Translations under genes and position numbers: made by a program
Source of the DNA: Tetrapyrgos nigripes
Lineage: Eukaryota > Basidiomycota > Agaricomycetes > Agaricales > Campanellaceae
Length of the DNA: 64,000 nt
Direction: 5' to 3'
Assembly: GCA_013368315.1 (NCBI GenBank)
Contig: JAACJM010000200.1
Location: forward strand, 91,787 to 155,786
Notes under the pieces: generated by a model
The model's input: only the letters and a program-made list of their open reading frames with translations
What the model was told of the DNA's origin: nothing
The model's database searches: none
Shown here: one piece after another, positions 44,870-56,240 of the stretch
Layout of the letters: each line of letters opens with the position of its first letter
How positions within the stretch are numbered: the stretch's first letter is position 1

Positions 44870-46150
44870 AAGATGTCTGGTGCACAGACCAAGTCAGAAC
44901 ACCTAGAGCGTTTGCTTGGTCCGTGCACATCTGTACGCCCAAAGCATCCATGAATGCTTTGGGCATACAGATGCGGTGTGGGTGTTTCCTGTGCACGGAC
45001 CAACCCAGAACGCCCAAAGCGTTTGGTTGGTCTGTGCACATCTGTACGCTCAAAGCGTTCACTGACGCTTTGGGCATTCAGATGTCCTGTGGTTTCCTGT
45101 GCACGGACCAAGTCAGAACGCCCAAAGCGTTTGCTTGGTCTGTGCACATCTGTACGCCCAAAGCGTCCATGAACGCTTTGGGCATACAGATGCGGTGTGG
45201 GTGTTTCCTGTGCACGGACCAACCCAGAATGCCCAAAGCGTTTGGTTGGTCCGTGCACATCTGTACGCTCAAAGCGTCCATGAACGCTTTGGGCGTACAG
45301 ATGCAGTGTGGGTGTTTCCTGTGCACGGACCAACCCAGAACGCTCAAAGCATTTGGTTGGTCCGTGCACATCTGTACGCTCAAAGCGTTCACTGACGCTT
45401 TGGGCATTCAGATGTCCTGTGGTTTCCTGTGCACGGACCAAGTCAGAACGCCCAAAGCGTTTGCTTGGTCTGTGCACATCTGTACGCCCAAAGCGTCCAT
45501 GAACACTTTGGGCGTACAGATGCGGTGTGGGTGTTTCCTGTGCACGGACCAACCCAGAACGCCCAAAGCGTTTGGTTGGTCTGTGCACATCTGTATGCTC
45601 AAAGCGTCCATGAACGCTTTGGGCATACAGATGCGGTGTGGGTGTTTCCTGTGTACGGACCAACCCAGAACGCCCAAAGTGTTTGGTTGGTCCGTGCACA
45701 TCTGTACGCTCAAAGCGTTCACCGACGCTTTGGGCGTTCAGATGTCCTGTGGTCCTGTGCACGGACCAAGTCAGAACGCCCAAAGCGTTTGCTTGGTCCG
45801 TGCACATCTGTACGCCCAAAACGTCTGTGAACGCTTTGGGCATACAAATGTGGTGTGGATGTTTCCTGTGCACGGACCAACTCAGAACGCCAAAGCGTTT
45901 GGTTGGTCCTTGCACATCTGTACGCCCAAAGCATTAGTGAACGCTTTGGGCGTTCAGATGTCCTGTGCACGGACCGTTTGCTTGGTCCACACATCTGGAC
46001 GCTCAAAGTGTCCGTGAATGCTTTGGGCGTCCAGGTGCTGCAGTCCACGGACCAAGTAAGACGCCCAAAGTGTTCGTGTGGTCCGTGCACATCTGGATGC
46101 CCAAAAGCGTTTGGGTGGTCTGTGCACATCCGGACGCTTTGAGCGTTTGG
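44870..46150. repeat. 110-bp palindromic repeat with a 330-bp higher-order period
   Basis: Units contain GTGCACATCTGTACGCCCAA, an inverted pair AACGCTTTGGGCAT/GCCCAAAGCGT, and CCTGTGCACGGACCAA. The landmark GTGGGTGTTTCCTGTGCACG lies near 44978, 45198, 45308, 45528 and 45638, showing a 330-base period made of three 110-base units. 330 is divisible by three and the units are near palindromes, so a 364-codon frame on the plus strand and a 368-codon frame on the minus strand both stay open. I interpret them as repeat artefacts. Confidence 0.88.
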
Positions 46151-46249
46151 ATATCAGTGCCTTATTTTACAAAGTAGAATTAGTTGTATTTACAAGACAT
46201 AGTAGTAATACATGTATACACAAATTTATAGATACTTTGAGGGGAGTGT

Positions 46250-46900
46250 CAACTCCACTCTGAGACTGTGCCGACTTGGTCGTCGGTATGAGTTCCATGT
46301 ACTAATGTGAGATGGTCCATGCTCTTACACACACGACGTGATATTGTGGCATAGGTATATTTACAGGTCGACCGTACTCCAGGCAGCCTCCACATACAAT
46401 TCGTGCCGACTTGGTTAGTACGCGTTGTATGTAGGAGTACATTGGAGAATATATTCACAAACGGGCTGACGACTAAGTCATCACAAATTATATGTAGATA
46501 CAATTTGTTTTAGAACCCTAGATACACCATGAACGACTAAGTCATTCACGCTGGATGCTAGATGCATGCTAGTAAGATCAAGTACTTTACTCGACGCTTT
46601 GAGCTTCAAGAAAAGTACTTGCCGACTACTAGCTACAACCAGCAACGACTTGGATGTCGTGCTGGAATACAGACTGTAAGTTTAGAAATAGACAGAGAGT
46701 GAAAGAGAGTGAAAAAAGAAATGGGGATATTCAGGTTGTGTGTCTAAATACAGCGATGACCCGAGCGTCATAATTATCAATGTGAACAGACACAGACTTG
46801 ACGAACGACGGTATTCTGTAGATACAGCCAGCAACGACTTGCGCGTCGTGCTGGAATGAAGGCTTCAAGTTATAAATTTATTGTACTTACTTACATCAAT
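46250..46900. repeat. Repeats with CAGCAACGACTTG words
   Basis: CAGCAACGACTTGGATGTCG (46639) and CAGCAACGACTTGCGCGTCG (46829) sit in matching contexts (AGCTACAACC/AGATACAGCC before, TGCTGGAAT after), about 190 bases apart. CGACTTGGTCGTCG near 46271 is another hairpin word. Confidence 0.6.
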
Positions 46901-47290
46901 AGTAATTTATAGCAGATATAGTGTGAACGACGACGAAGTCGTTCACGCTGGATGCAGTCCGACGGTCTAAAAACCCATCCCATCGTGTTCGGAGGGTTAA
47001 ATAACCCTGGAATCGAATCCTTGGTGACGTATGTTGGACCAGGGGGTGAGGAGTTGTAAAGTTAGTGGGGAGGAGGAGGAGAGGATGGTGATATCGCGAG
47101 AACGCGAAATCGGAGGGTATTAACGAGGGTGGGGATGGAGTTTGAGGGTCTAAAAACGTTAGAATAAGCAGAGAAAAGAAAGAAAATGAGGAGAAAATGC
47201 GTACCCGTGGTGGAAGTTGTGCAAAAGGGATAATGACGATGTGGCAGGCGGCACAGGCCCAGGGAGTGCTGTAATCGTATTCGGAGGGTT
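46901..47290. other. No gene supported
   Basis: Contains a GAACGACGACGAAGTCGTTC hairpin at about 46923 and two GGAGGGTT(A/G)AATAACCC words. The minus-strand frame here has no recognisable domain. Confidence 0.35.
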
Positions 47291-47295
47291 GAATA

Positions 47296-47612
47296 ACCCC
47301 TATATATAGGTTAGCTCCCACAATGGACATCGGTGCTTTTTTCAAAGGTCCGCACACTGCTCGTCCCCTGCTCATCCGTTCGTCCTAAAAACTGCAGATT
47401 CGGATTCCCAGACCTCGAAAGCTGTGCGCGCTCCGGGCTCAGGTCCGGGGGAGCACTTTTTGGGGTACCTGGTCTGCAGGCCATTATGTCATCTTTTTCA
47501 GCGTCGTTTCGCGATTATCTCAACAACCGCTGCCCCGTTTGCCTTAAAACTTGAAGATTCGGACTCCTGGGGGTTGATACCATATAACTAAGTCCCCAAC
47601 CCTAACCCCAAT
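47296..47612 (+). repeat. Subtelomeric module X, plus orientation
   Basis: Starts CCTATATATAGGTTAGCTCC at about 47300, contains GCAGATTCGGATTCCCAGAC followed by TCGAAAGC (about 47394), and ends CTAAGTCCCCAACCCTAACC at about 47590. The same components in the same order are found on the minus strand at 55930-56240. The interior has diverged. The end is telomere-like. Confidence 0.75.
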
Positions 47613-48300
47613 CCATGCTCCTCCTGAGAAATCCTTGAAACTTGCTTTCACCCACACCCCAAAATCTATGACCACCTATGGGTACCAAGACGACAAGCGC
47701 GCCGCTGGAGCGGGGTGCCAAAATGTCCACTATGACCCCCCCTAACATATAAGCCAGCCCACAGGTCCATACAATCTGGAATTCTCAAACAACGTCTGTG
47801 CCTTCAAGTCGTTGCTGATTTTGCCCCCCCAACCGTCAACCTGGTTTTGTGTCCCATTCCCAGTGGTGCCCACTCCTGGCAGGGCGTCAGTACATTCCAT
47901 TTGACAGCAGAAACTTGATTCTGCACCCCATTACAGCACAGACCCTTCCTTTCACCCATACTCGACCAGTTCGCTCTTTTCTGTGTCAAAAATGTATCCC
48001 TCACGGACTATACCTAGACGACTTACGCGCAGTCTGCATGGGATGCCAGTATCTTCCATTTGATCTACAGAAACAGGAAAACCATCCTGTAGGGCCATGC
48101 CTACAAGCCACTTTGACTTGGGCCTTAAAACTCCTCCCAACACGTATTTTAGTGTTCTGTGCTGTCACTTTACAAATTTTGCAAAAAATATTGGGACATT
48201 TGTGGATATCAGCAGGTAGCTATAGTCCATGGGATGAACCAGGTATACTTAGTTTTTGATATAATTATAGTTTGTGGCCAGTAGACAGGATTTGGTATGA
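47613..48300 (+). other. Unassigned; possible gene debris
   Basis: A plus-strand frame at 47849-48259 contains two related stretches, RQYIPFDSRN and CQYLPFDLQKQ, about 50 residues apart, suggesting an internal repeat of an unknown protein. No domain is recognised and no upstream exon is evident. Confidence 0.25.
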
Positions 48301-48319
48301 CCAGGAGACCTGTCAAAAG

Positions 48320-49548
48320 TTTTCTCACGGATGACTTGGTCGACCAACTGTTGGTCCAACATGGGCTCAAAACCTTAGTATTATCTTAATTACTCTATAA
48401 GAACTATCTAAGGGTTCATTAGAGACCTTTTATGTGAGTTTGCAGTGTGTAGAAAGTTGGTCGACCAAGTTAGTCGACCAAGTTAGTCGACCAAGTCCCG
48501 TGACTTGGTCGACCAACTCCAGTCCTGGTCGACCAAGATGTCTGACCACTTCCTAGCATCAGTAATATGGCTTTATTACTTTATAAAGACTATAAGTTAT
48601 GATTAGAGATGTTTTTATTTGAGTTTGCAGTGTGTAGAAAGTTGGTCGACCAAGTTAGTCGACCAGGTCACGTGACTTGGTCGACCAACTCCAGTCCTGG
48701 TCGACCAAGATGTCTGACCACTTCCTAGCATCAGTAATGGCTTTATTACTTTATAAAAACTATAAGTTATGATTAGAGATGTTTTTATTTGAGTTTGCAG
48801 TGTGTAGAAAGTTGGTCGACCAAGTTAGTCGACCAAGTTAGTCGACCAAGTCCCGTGACTTGGTCGACCAACTCCAGTCCTGGTCGACCAAGATGTCTGA
48901 CCACTTCCTAGCATCAGTAATGGCTTTATTACTTTATAAAAACTATAAGTTATGATTAGAGATGTTTTTATTTGAGTTTTCAGTGTGTAGAAAGTTGGTC
49001 GACCAAGTTAGTCGACCAAGTCCCGTGACTTGTCGACCAACTCCAGTGCTGGTCGACCAGCACATCTGACCACTTTCTACCATCAGTAGAGGCTTTATTA
49101 CTTTGTAAAAACTATCTCAGTGATGATTAGAGATGTTTTTGTTTTTGTTTGCAGGTGTAGAAAGTTGGTCGACCAAGTTAGTCGACCAAGTCCCGTGACT
49201 TGTCGACCAACTCCAGTGCTGGTCGACCAGCACATCTGACCACTTTCTACCATCAGTAGAGGCTTTATTACTTTGTAAAAACTATCTCAGTGATGATTAG
49301 AGATGTTTTTGTTTTTGTTTGCAGGTGTAGAAAGTTGGTCGACCAAGTTAGTCGACCAACTCCAGTGCTGGTGACCAGCACATCTGACCACTTCCTAGCA
49401 TCAGTAATGGCTTTATTACTTCATAAAAACGATCTAAGTGATTATTAGAGATGTTTTATTTGAGTTTGCAGTGTGTAGAAAGTCGGTCGACCAAGTTAGT
49501 CGACCAAGTTAGTCGACCAAGTCCCGTGACTTGTCGACCAACTCCAGT
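48320..49548. repeat. TTGGTCGACCAA tandem repeat, 7 copies
   Basis: The landmark (GT)GTGTAGAAAGTTGGTCGACC begins near 48445, 48630, 48800, 48983, 49154, 49324 and 49471, so units are 147-185 bases. Each has two to five GGTCGACC words (the perfect palindrome TTGGTCGACCAA, SalI site) and an AT-rich spacer with GGCTTTATTACTTTATAAAA. Length differences come from gain or loss of AAGTTAGTCGACC sub-units. Confidence 0.93.
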
Positions 49549-49601
49549 CCTAACCCTAAGGGAGCAGTAACATAGGGCTATGTTATGGTGAAGATATAGG
49601 A
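49549..49601. repeat. Shared junction fragment, copy 1
   Basis: CCTAACCCTAAGGGAGCAGT and the following TAACATAGGGCTATGTTATG continue to ATATAGG. The same 49 or so bases occur at 62976-63025. It includes a telomere-like CCTAACCC and the hairpin TAACATAG-GG-CTATGTTA. Confidence 0.9.
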
Positions 49602-49669
49602 TCAAACTTGAATACATCAATCCCAATAGTACTTTGTTTCTGATATACAATATAAAAATGTATCCTGGG

Positions 49670-50730
49670 TTAACGACATTCAGAGCTACTTGCAACATCT
49701 ACATTTCCTCCTACATAAATTGCAGCCTTTGGCCATGGACACAGTGGCATTGTCCGATTTAGCCCTCCACTAAACGTATCATTGTTGAACTTGGTCGCAA
49801 TGATTCTATCAGGAGCACTCGGCTGGTTTGACGGGTCCTCAACCCACTGTACGAGTTGTGGTATGGGATCGAAGAAGTTTGGACCAGGGCCTCCACCACA
49901 GTGCGACGCTCTATCCATAAATGGAGAAGGTATCAGTAAGGTTATTCGAAGGGCGAAGAGAATTGCGAAAGCTTACCCTGGGACATGGAACAACCGGAAC
50001 CATGAGTCAATTTCATCATTCGACATGTGCAATGCTTCCTTAATGCGCGTGTAGTAATCGAGTGGAAATTTCTGGGGGTTGATGTTGTCGGCCATAGACT
50101 GCGTGTTTGTGCTCATCAGTGATACTTTGAATTTCGAAGGCTGGATTTTTTTACCTGAGAGAGGATAAGCTTTCCTCCTCTCGCGTGAAACTTGCTCAAA
50201 TCCGGATTATTGGCGTTGATGAAAACTCCAAGTCCGTCGTGTACCTAGAGACAGCGGGGTCAGAGGAGTTCCAGGGATGAACGTTGAGAAAGCCAAGCAG
50301 CGACTTTACTTTGGCTAAATCCGATCCAAAGAAGCTGAAGTCTGCCAACGGGTCATAACTCAAGTTATTCGCCCAAGTATTTTGGAACAGAGTAGTCGTG
50401 TATATCTCGTAAATGCTACTTATGCCTGTCCAGGTAAGCTCTGAGCCTGGTACAAATCCAGGATATAGCTGATTGTTGGTGATAGGATCGATGGCGCCAT
50501 TGTAAAAACCGAGAGCGGTGGATAGTTGAAACGGTGTTAAGCACTCCGTCATCGTGTCTGCGTTTGATGAGCAGGCTAGAGCACGAGGATTGAATGAACA
50601 GTTGAGAGGAGTCGCAATGAGTCCGTCGGAGAGGCCGTCGAGTGAGTTGCACTGTTGGACGGCGGCGGTGTTGATGAGGTCAAGAACGGATTGAGGAAAG
50701 TCTGAGGGGTTTCCGTTTTCGGTACCGTTC
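49670..50730 (-). pseudogene. Tannase/feruloyl esterase family, 5'-truncated fragment
   Basis: Minus strand. Exons: 50729-50310, 50244-50155, 50098-49977 and 49910-49670, with introns of 65, 56 and 66 bases; 290 residues. The translation includes VQQCNSLDGLSDGLI, ALACSSN, ECLTPFQLSTALGFYNGA, NANNPDLSKFHARGGKL, SMADN (likely catalytic Asp), LFHVPGASHCGGGPGP (catalytic His followed by the paired Cys) and LCPWPKAAIY near the end: the C-terminal half of this family. The N-terminal half with the nucleophile Cys-Ser segment is missing; homology stops at what looks like an intron acceptor (AATTTAG, 50731-50737). The family hydrolyses ester bonds of gallates or ferulates outside the cell. Remaining exons are open, so truncation is recent or the true upstream exons are displaced. 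Confidence 0.85.
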
Positions 50731-50737
50731 TAAATTA

Positions 50738-51240
50738 ATGGGGGGACCCACAATGGTCATAGTGGGACTCGTTATAATATAAGACCAATTGTACGACGAG
50801 CGTCTCCAATGTCGAGCCTTATACTTGAATCTGCTGGCAGTTTCGTATGCTAGAAAACGTGCAGAGGATCAGCGGGATGCTGCCAACCAACAGTACAATG
50901 AGTTGAATAGGGAGACTGTAGGGCTTAGGGTTGAGATGAGGCGTCTGCGGAATAGCACGCGGACAGTGGGTTGGGATCTGCTTCGTTTGGCTGACTCGGA
51001 ATACTGAATATAGTGACTGTATTACCATTCTACTACTAATACTTTTTTCTGAGCTCAAAAAGTACGATAAAAAGGTTGAATAAAAGCCCGTGTCTTGCCC
51101 GTGTCTTCATTAAAAAAGTTCAGTTGCGGGAAAAAAAAGGAAAAGCTCGATAAAAGGCTCCGGAAAAAAGGACGGGAAAACCTTGCAGCGGTAAAACCAT
51201 CAAAAAGCGCATCAAAAGTCGGAAAAGCCGGATATACGTT
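50738..51240 (+). other. Unassigned; short coiled-coil frame
   Basis: A plus-strand frame at 50789-51007 encodes ARKRAEDQRDAANQQYNELN and LRVEMRRLRNS, a heptad-like charged helix ending at a stop. It could be the last exon of a lost gene. It has no family signature. The AAAAAGG-rich tract at 51060-51240 is low complexity. Confidence 0.3.
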
Positions 51241-51680
51241 TTACTGATGCCGTCAGAATAGTTCTGACCCTCAAGACTCTATCTGACGCTTTGAGCATCA
51301 AATACAGTGGACGGACCAAGTAATCTGTTGATACTTGGTCCGTGCACAGTAAAAGTATCAGATGTAGACCAAGAAAACGCTAGGGGCGTTTTCTTGGTCT
51401 GTGCACATCATGCATCATCACTGTTCACAGTACTAATCGTTAGTGCTGCGAACAGTGACAGACTTGACGCTTGGAGCGTCTTGTCAAGTTCACGGACCAA
51501 GTAAAACAAATTTACTTGGTCTGTGCACGGTCTGACTGTTCACAGCAGTAACGCTGTGAGCGATTGGGCACTCGACACTAGGAGTGTCAAGTGATTAGAT
51601 GCTTGCAGCGTCAGACACGCTCGGACGTTGCCGAGCGCTGCCAAAGCAAGCCAAACACGTCAACTTGGCTTGCTCCGAAC
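51241..51680. repeat. Hairpin-word block related to the 44.9 kb repeat
   Basis: Contains GACGCTTTGAGCATC (51281), ACTTGGTCCGTGCAC in both orientations, GACGCTTGGAGCGTC (51466) and CGGACCAAGTAA words, the same vocabulary as the arrays at 36 kb and 45 kb but in single copies. Confidence 0.65.
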
Positions 51681-54600
51681 GCTCACAGCATTAATGGCCA
51701 CCTCCTCCTCCTCAAGCCCTCAAGCACAACGGCACCCCCGATGGACATCCAGTAGACAGCAGTCTCTGGATGTCCATTGCTCAATAGGACACCTTGGAAA
51801 GCACCTGGTCTTCAAGATTCCATTTACTTGGTCTTCTCTCCCCACCACTGCCAACCCGTTGGGTCTCATTAACAGTATCCAAGCCTGAAGAACATCAAGA
51901 ACATCAAATCCGAAATTCTAAAGTCTATTTCCCTCCAAACCGTCAACGCTCATGACGACTCACTTTCAATTCTTCAAGTTCTACACCCATCCTACTCCTC
52001 AACCCACAAGTCGGTACACTCGCCCGTTCCCTCTACCTGGGCGTATTTATCTATTTTAAGGTCCCAAGAACACAATCCAACTGTCCCCATGTCCCCATTT
52101 GCCGCCGTTCTCGCTGTGAGCCGACCCGTGCTCAGTGGTACCCAGGTAAGCCACAATTCTTACTACTCTCTCTTCTCGACGTCGTTCTGATGGCTCGTTC
52201 TTTCTATCTGGGCGAATTCATCTACTTTGGAGCTCCCATAATGCAGCGCGATTATAGTCAAGTCTTCATTCATTCCCATCCTCACTGTGAGGATACCCGC
52301 CTCCGACCCTCTTCTGCAACTAGCTTCAAAACTGCTTTGACTCAGAACCGATGCCGCCTGCCTTTGTTCTCCAGGATTATGATGTAGATATGGTGATAAT
52401 TGTGGCAATGGGAAGTAGTGGGGATGGCGGGTGAGTGGGTGGATGTGAGTTGGATTGGGATTTTATGATGAAGGCGCGATGCATGGTGGAGGACTGGTGA
52501 GGCTTATTATTTTCTTATTGGTTCTGGGGCATCCCTGGATGCTATAGTATGCAGCACCGACCTTGGGGCAGCAGAAAGACATCCAGGGGTACTACTAATG
52601 CTAAGTACGCTTTTTTCCGTGGGATCTCTCTCACTGCCAACCTCCCTACTCACTCGACCTCAAACCATTCACCTATCCCAACGCACTGAGCGTCGATGCC
52701 GATGTACGGGTAACCCATCTTCACCAACGAATCAAGCGTCGATCCCACCGCCGACTCTCATCCTCACCCTCTCAGATGCCAATCCGCCAACCATCGACGC
52801 TAGTTTTTCCCCCCATTTTAAATAGTATAAACACATCGCTTGTATCGTTTGTACAGAATTATTTTATTTTATCCATAAATAAAGATTTCTCTGTCGAAAG
52901 AAGTTTTGGAATAGAAGAGGCGGGGAAGAAATGTTGACTTGTCCGGTTAGACGGGGTCTCTGAATTCAAATCTTCCCTATCCTGCTCCAGCACAACTCCC
53001 TTAGACCCCGTTCCATAGCCTACACCTCAAACTCCCGTGAGTGATTCTGGAGAAGATGCTGTCATTGGTGAGGCCTACAATAACATACACAAAACTATAC
53101 ACCAGTGCGACTCCGTTTCTCGGACTGACTAAAGCCAGCTCCCAAACCCTACCAACGTCTTTTCTTCTCAAACTAATCCCAAACTCCACTTACTCCTCGA
53201 CTCACACATCAAGCCCAATCCCCATCCTACTAACCAACACCAAAACATCGACTCTCTTGCTTCATCTCAAACTGAAACGGCAACACCCACGCAAGGGATG
53301 AGACCTTGAGAGTGAACGAAAATAGTAAGAACGAGACAAATAGTATGAGCGAAGCAAAAGTGACAGAGGGATGGAGTTTAAGTACACTACCTTGAGCAGT
53401 TTCTCCTTTCCTTCTCCCCAAACGAAAATCGTAGCGCTATCATTCGCATGTCGATTGACAAGTTGACGCGTTGGGCAAATAAAAATGGAAACCAGGAAAG
53501 AAAGGGAGAAGTTGGAGGGATGGCGTGCATCATAACAAAGGAAGAAATTGATCAGAACAAGGAGGACAAAGCCAAGTTCCGACGCGCAACGCAAATAACT
53601 CGGAAAATCACTGATACCGGGGGTGTACACACAGAACTGAAGACATTTCTGAAGTTTATTATCCATCCGACGGGAAGGGTGACCTGTGTGAAATTCTGAT
53701 GACTAGTGATGTAACGGCTGTTACCTGATTAGGTACTATTAATAATACTCTCACACGCAACTTTCTAGTATTTTACTAGTAACTCTTACTACTCTCACCT
53801 CGCCTTAACTGTCTTGTTCATAGCAGCGGAAATATAAAAGCCCTGTCTTGTGAATTGAGGCCTTAGGCATCGAGAGCCAAGAGTTACAAGTGAGCAATAT
53901 CTGGTGCGATATCAGGCAATCGTTATATGAAGGGCTTATTTTCTGAGATATATAGTACTACCGTGAGGGCGCATTCCTCGCCCTCCGAATCCAATGGTCG
54001 CATTTCCGAAGCGATCTGAGGCCGGGTGAAAAAGATATACCCTGTTCTCACATATATCCAAAATGCGATCGCAAATAAATACCAGAGGACGACGTTCCCA
54101 CTGTCTGGGACCCCCTCCAATCATTTCAGGAGGTTTATTGTGATCCTTCTACTTCCAGTTCTTTCAGGAGCCATATCCTCGATGTCATGGCATTGCATCG
54201 TCCGCATTTTTTAAGGCGATCAAGGTGTTGGTAAGTTGCATTTTTTCTCAAACAACTCGTAAATGGTACCAACTTCTTACGACAGGCCGAACTTAGTACT
54301 AGTACGAGTTGTACTGGTAATCATTTGCGTCGATTACACCATCGCCACAGCATTGTAGCAAGGTAGTTAATCGTCCATAAACCCTCTGGACGGTACTGCA
54401 AAATTAGACCTGGAGAATACATGTGTGAATAGCTGAATCCCAATCCTGTTGAATTTGTGACTCAAATGAGCAGCTGAAACCAAAGATGAAGCTAAGCTGA
54501 CATGGTGCAGCTGTTGCATAGCCTGTCTCATTCTTTATGATATCAATTAGACGCCCACTTTACAAAAAACTGTGTCGTACGTGACTTGATATCAGTACTT

Positions 54601-55140
54601 ATACAAGGGAAAGGACCACAGCTCAAAAAATTCTCGCCAGCGTAGAAGTGGAACAAGAAATTAAGAATAGTGATTAATGATAGCTAATGAGCGTTGTCGA
54701 CTTGTTCAAATCTGAGACTCCATTTCTGACTCTCACCCAAGAGGCTCTGGTGGATACAATGTGGTGGAGGAAGCTACGTCGACGCGTTCTTTGACAGTCT
54801 GATTTGGAACCGTATTACGACCGTGACAGCCGTATACAGCACAGATAAGTACAGTGTAACCAGGTCGTCCCCGTCCCGTATGCTCGTGTCTTGTGCTGAC
54901 CATGATACGGTGATGGTACCGAGCCCTAATGAGGCCCTAGGCACAGGGCATTGAGCGAAAGAAAGATAGAGAAATATTTGTGAGTACTTACTGCGATGAT
55001 CAGTCCTTTGTAAAGGGACTTTAAAGTCAAACAAGAAGGGAGGAAGATTAGTCAAGAGCAAAGGAGGAGGAGGAGGGTTGGCGGGGAAGGTCGTGGTTGA
55101 GATGAAAGATGGAAAAGATTACTAAGCTATTGACGTGTCA
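51681..55140. other. No gene supported
   Basis: Many short frames on both strands, none with recognisable motifs or consistent splice structure. The words GTTCCCTCTACCTGGGCG (52028) and GTTCTTTCTATCTGGGCG (52197) suggest a weak direct repeat of about 170 bases around 51990-52240. A 52.5 kb stretch has an imperfect inverted pair, CATCCCTGGATG (52530) and CATCCAGGGGT (52580). Confidence 0.35.
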
Positions 55141-55149
55141 ATTTTGTAG

Positions 55150-55925
55150 ACAGTCGTGTTCCAGGATTTTGCACACCATGACGTCATTGTGCATAACTGC
55201 AAAAGGCAGCATGATGCTCTACTGTCGATCAACTACGGTCATATGAGGCTTTTGCACACACTACTTGGGGTCATAAGCAACATTTTGATGAACCACAGCA
55301 GTGGGGTGCATGTCGTCTTGATACCTAACGAAGCAGAAAGATTTTGACATGCGAGAAAATAAATTTTTGACGAGTTTTGATGATACTTAGCTGTATTCAG
55401 AATGTCAATGAGATATGGCTATATGGGCATCTGTGCCAACTCAGGGGGGTCATAAGGAACGGTTTGGCGCCCCACAGAAGTTGGGCGTATGTCATCTTGA
55501 TACCTAAGCTGACCGAAAGATTTTGGCATGTAAAATTGACAAGGTTTGATGATACTCAGCTGTATTCAGGATTTCGATGAGCTATGGCTATATGGGCATC
55601 TGCGCCCGCTCAGGGGGGCTATAAGGAACGTTTTGACGCCCCACAGAAGTTGGGCGTATGTCATCTTAATACCTAAGCTGACCGAAAGATTTTGACATGT
55701 GAGAAAATGCGATTTTTGACGAGTTTTGATGATTCTTAGCTGTATTCAGGATGTCGATGAGCTATGGCTATATGGGTGTTTGCGCCCACTCAGGGGGGTT
55801 ATAAGGAACGTTTTGACGCCCCACAGAAGTTGGGCGCTAGTCATCTTGATACCTGAGCTGACCGAAAGATTTTCAACGTGAGAAAATACAAGTTTTGAGG
55901 AAGTTTGATGTTACTCAGCGAGCAC
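55150..55925. repeat. Tandem repeat of about 170-180 bp, four copies
   Basis: GTCATCTTGATACCTAAGCT and ACCGAAAGATTTTG recur near 55324, 55503, 55672 and 55851; each unit also has GCTATGGCTATATGGGCAT and GCCCCACAGAAGTTGGGCG. The first copy is the most diverged. No coding frame spans the units. Confidence 0.88.
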
Positions 55926-56240
55926 ATTGATTGGGGTTAGGGTTGGGGACTTAGTTTTATGGTTTTAAGGCGTAGGAATCCGAATATCCAAATTTTAAGG
56001 CAATCCGATCGGCCGTTCTCGAAATATAAGCAAAACGGTCCTGAGAAAGATAACTTTTTGGCATACAAATGAATAACCTAATTAGGCAACCTAAGGACTC
56101 GTCCTCCTAGCGCCCAAAGCTTTCGATGTCTGGGAATCCGAATCTGCAATCTTTAGGAGGATATGACCAGCGGTTGCTGAGATATAAGAGGTTTCGCAAA
56201 AAACCCACGATGTACATTGTGGGAGCTAATCTATAATAGA
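55926..56240 (-). repeat. Subtelomeric module X, minus orientation
   Basis: Starts with TTGGGGTTAGGGTTGGGGAC (reverse of the telomere-like end of the 47.3 kb copy), then GGAATCCGAATATCC, then GCTTTCGATGTCTGGGAATC and CGAATCTGCA near 56127, and ends CATTGTGGGAGCTAATCTAT at about 56216. The same parts occur in the opposite order and strand at 47296-47612. Confidence 0.75.

Noticed and set aside
44809..46017. Two proteins of about 365 aa on opposite strands
   Set aside because: Both arise from the near-palindromic 110-bp units with a period divisible by three; no domain, no composition typical of proteins.
46896..47375. 159-aa minus-strand frame
   Set aside because: It runs across the border of a repeat module and has no recognisable domain.
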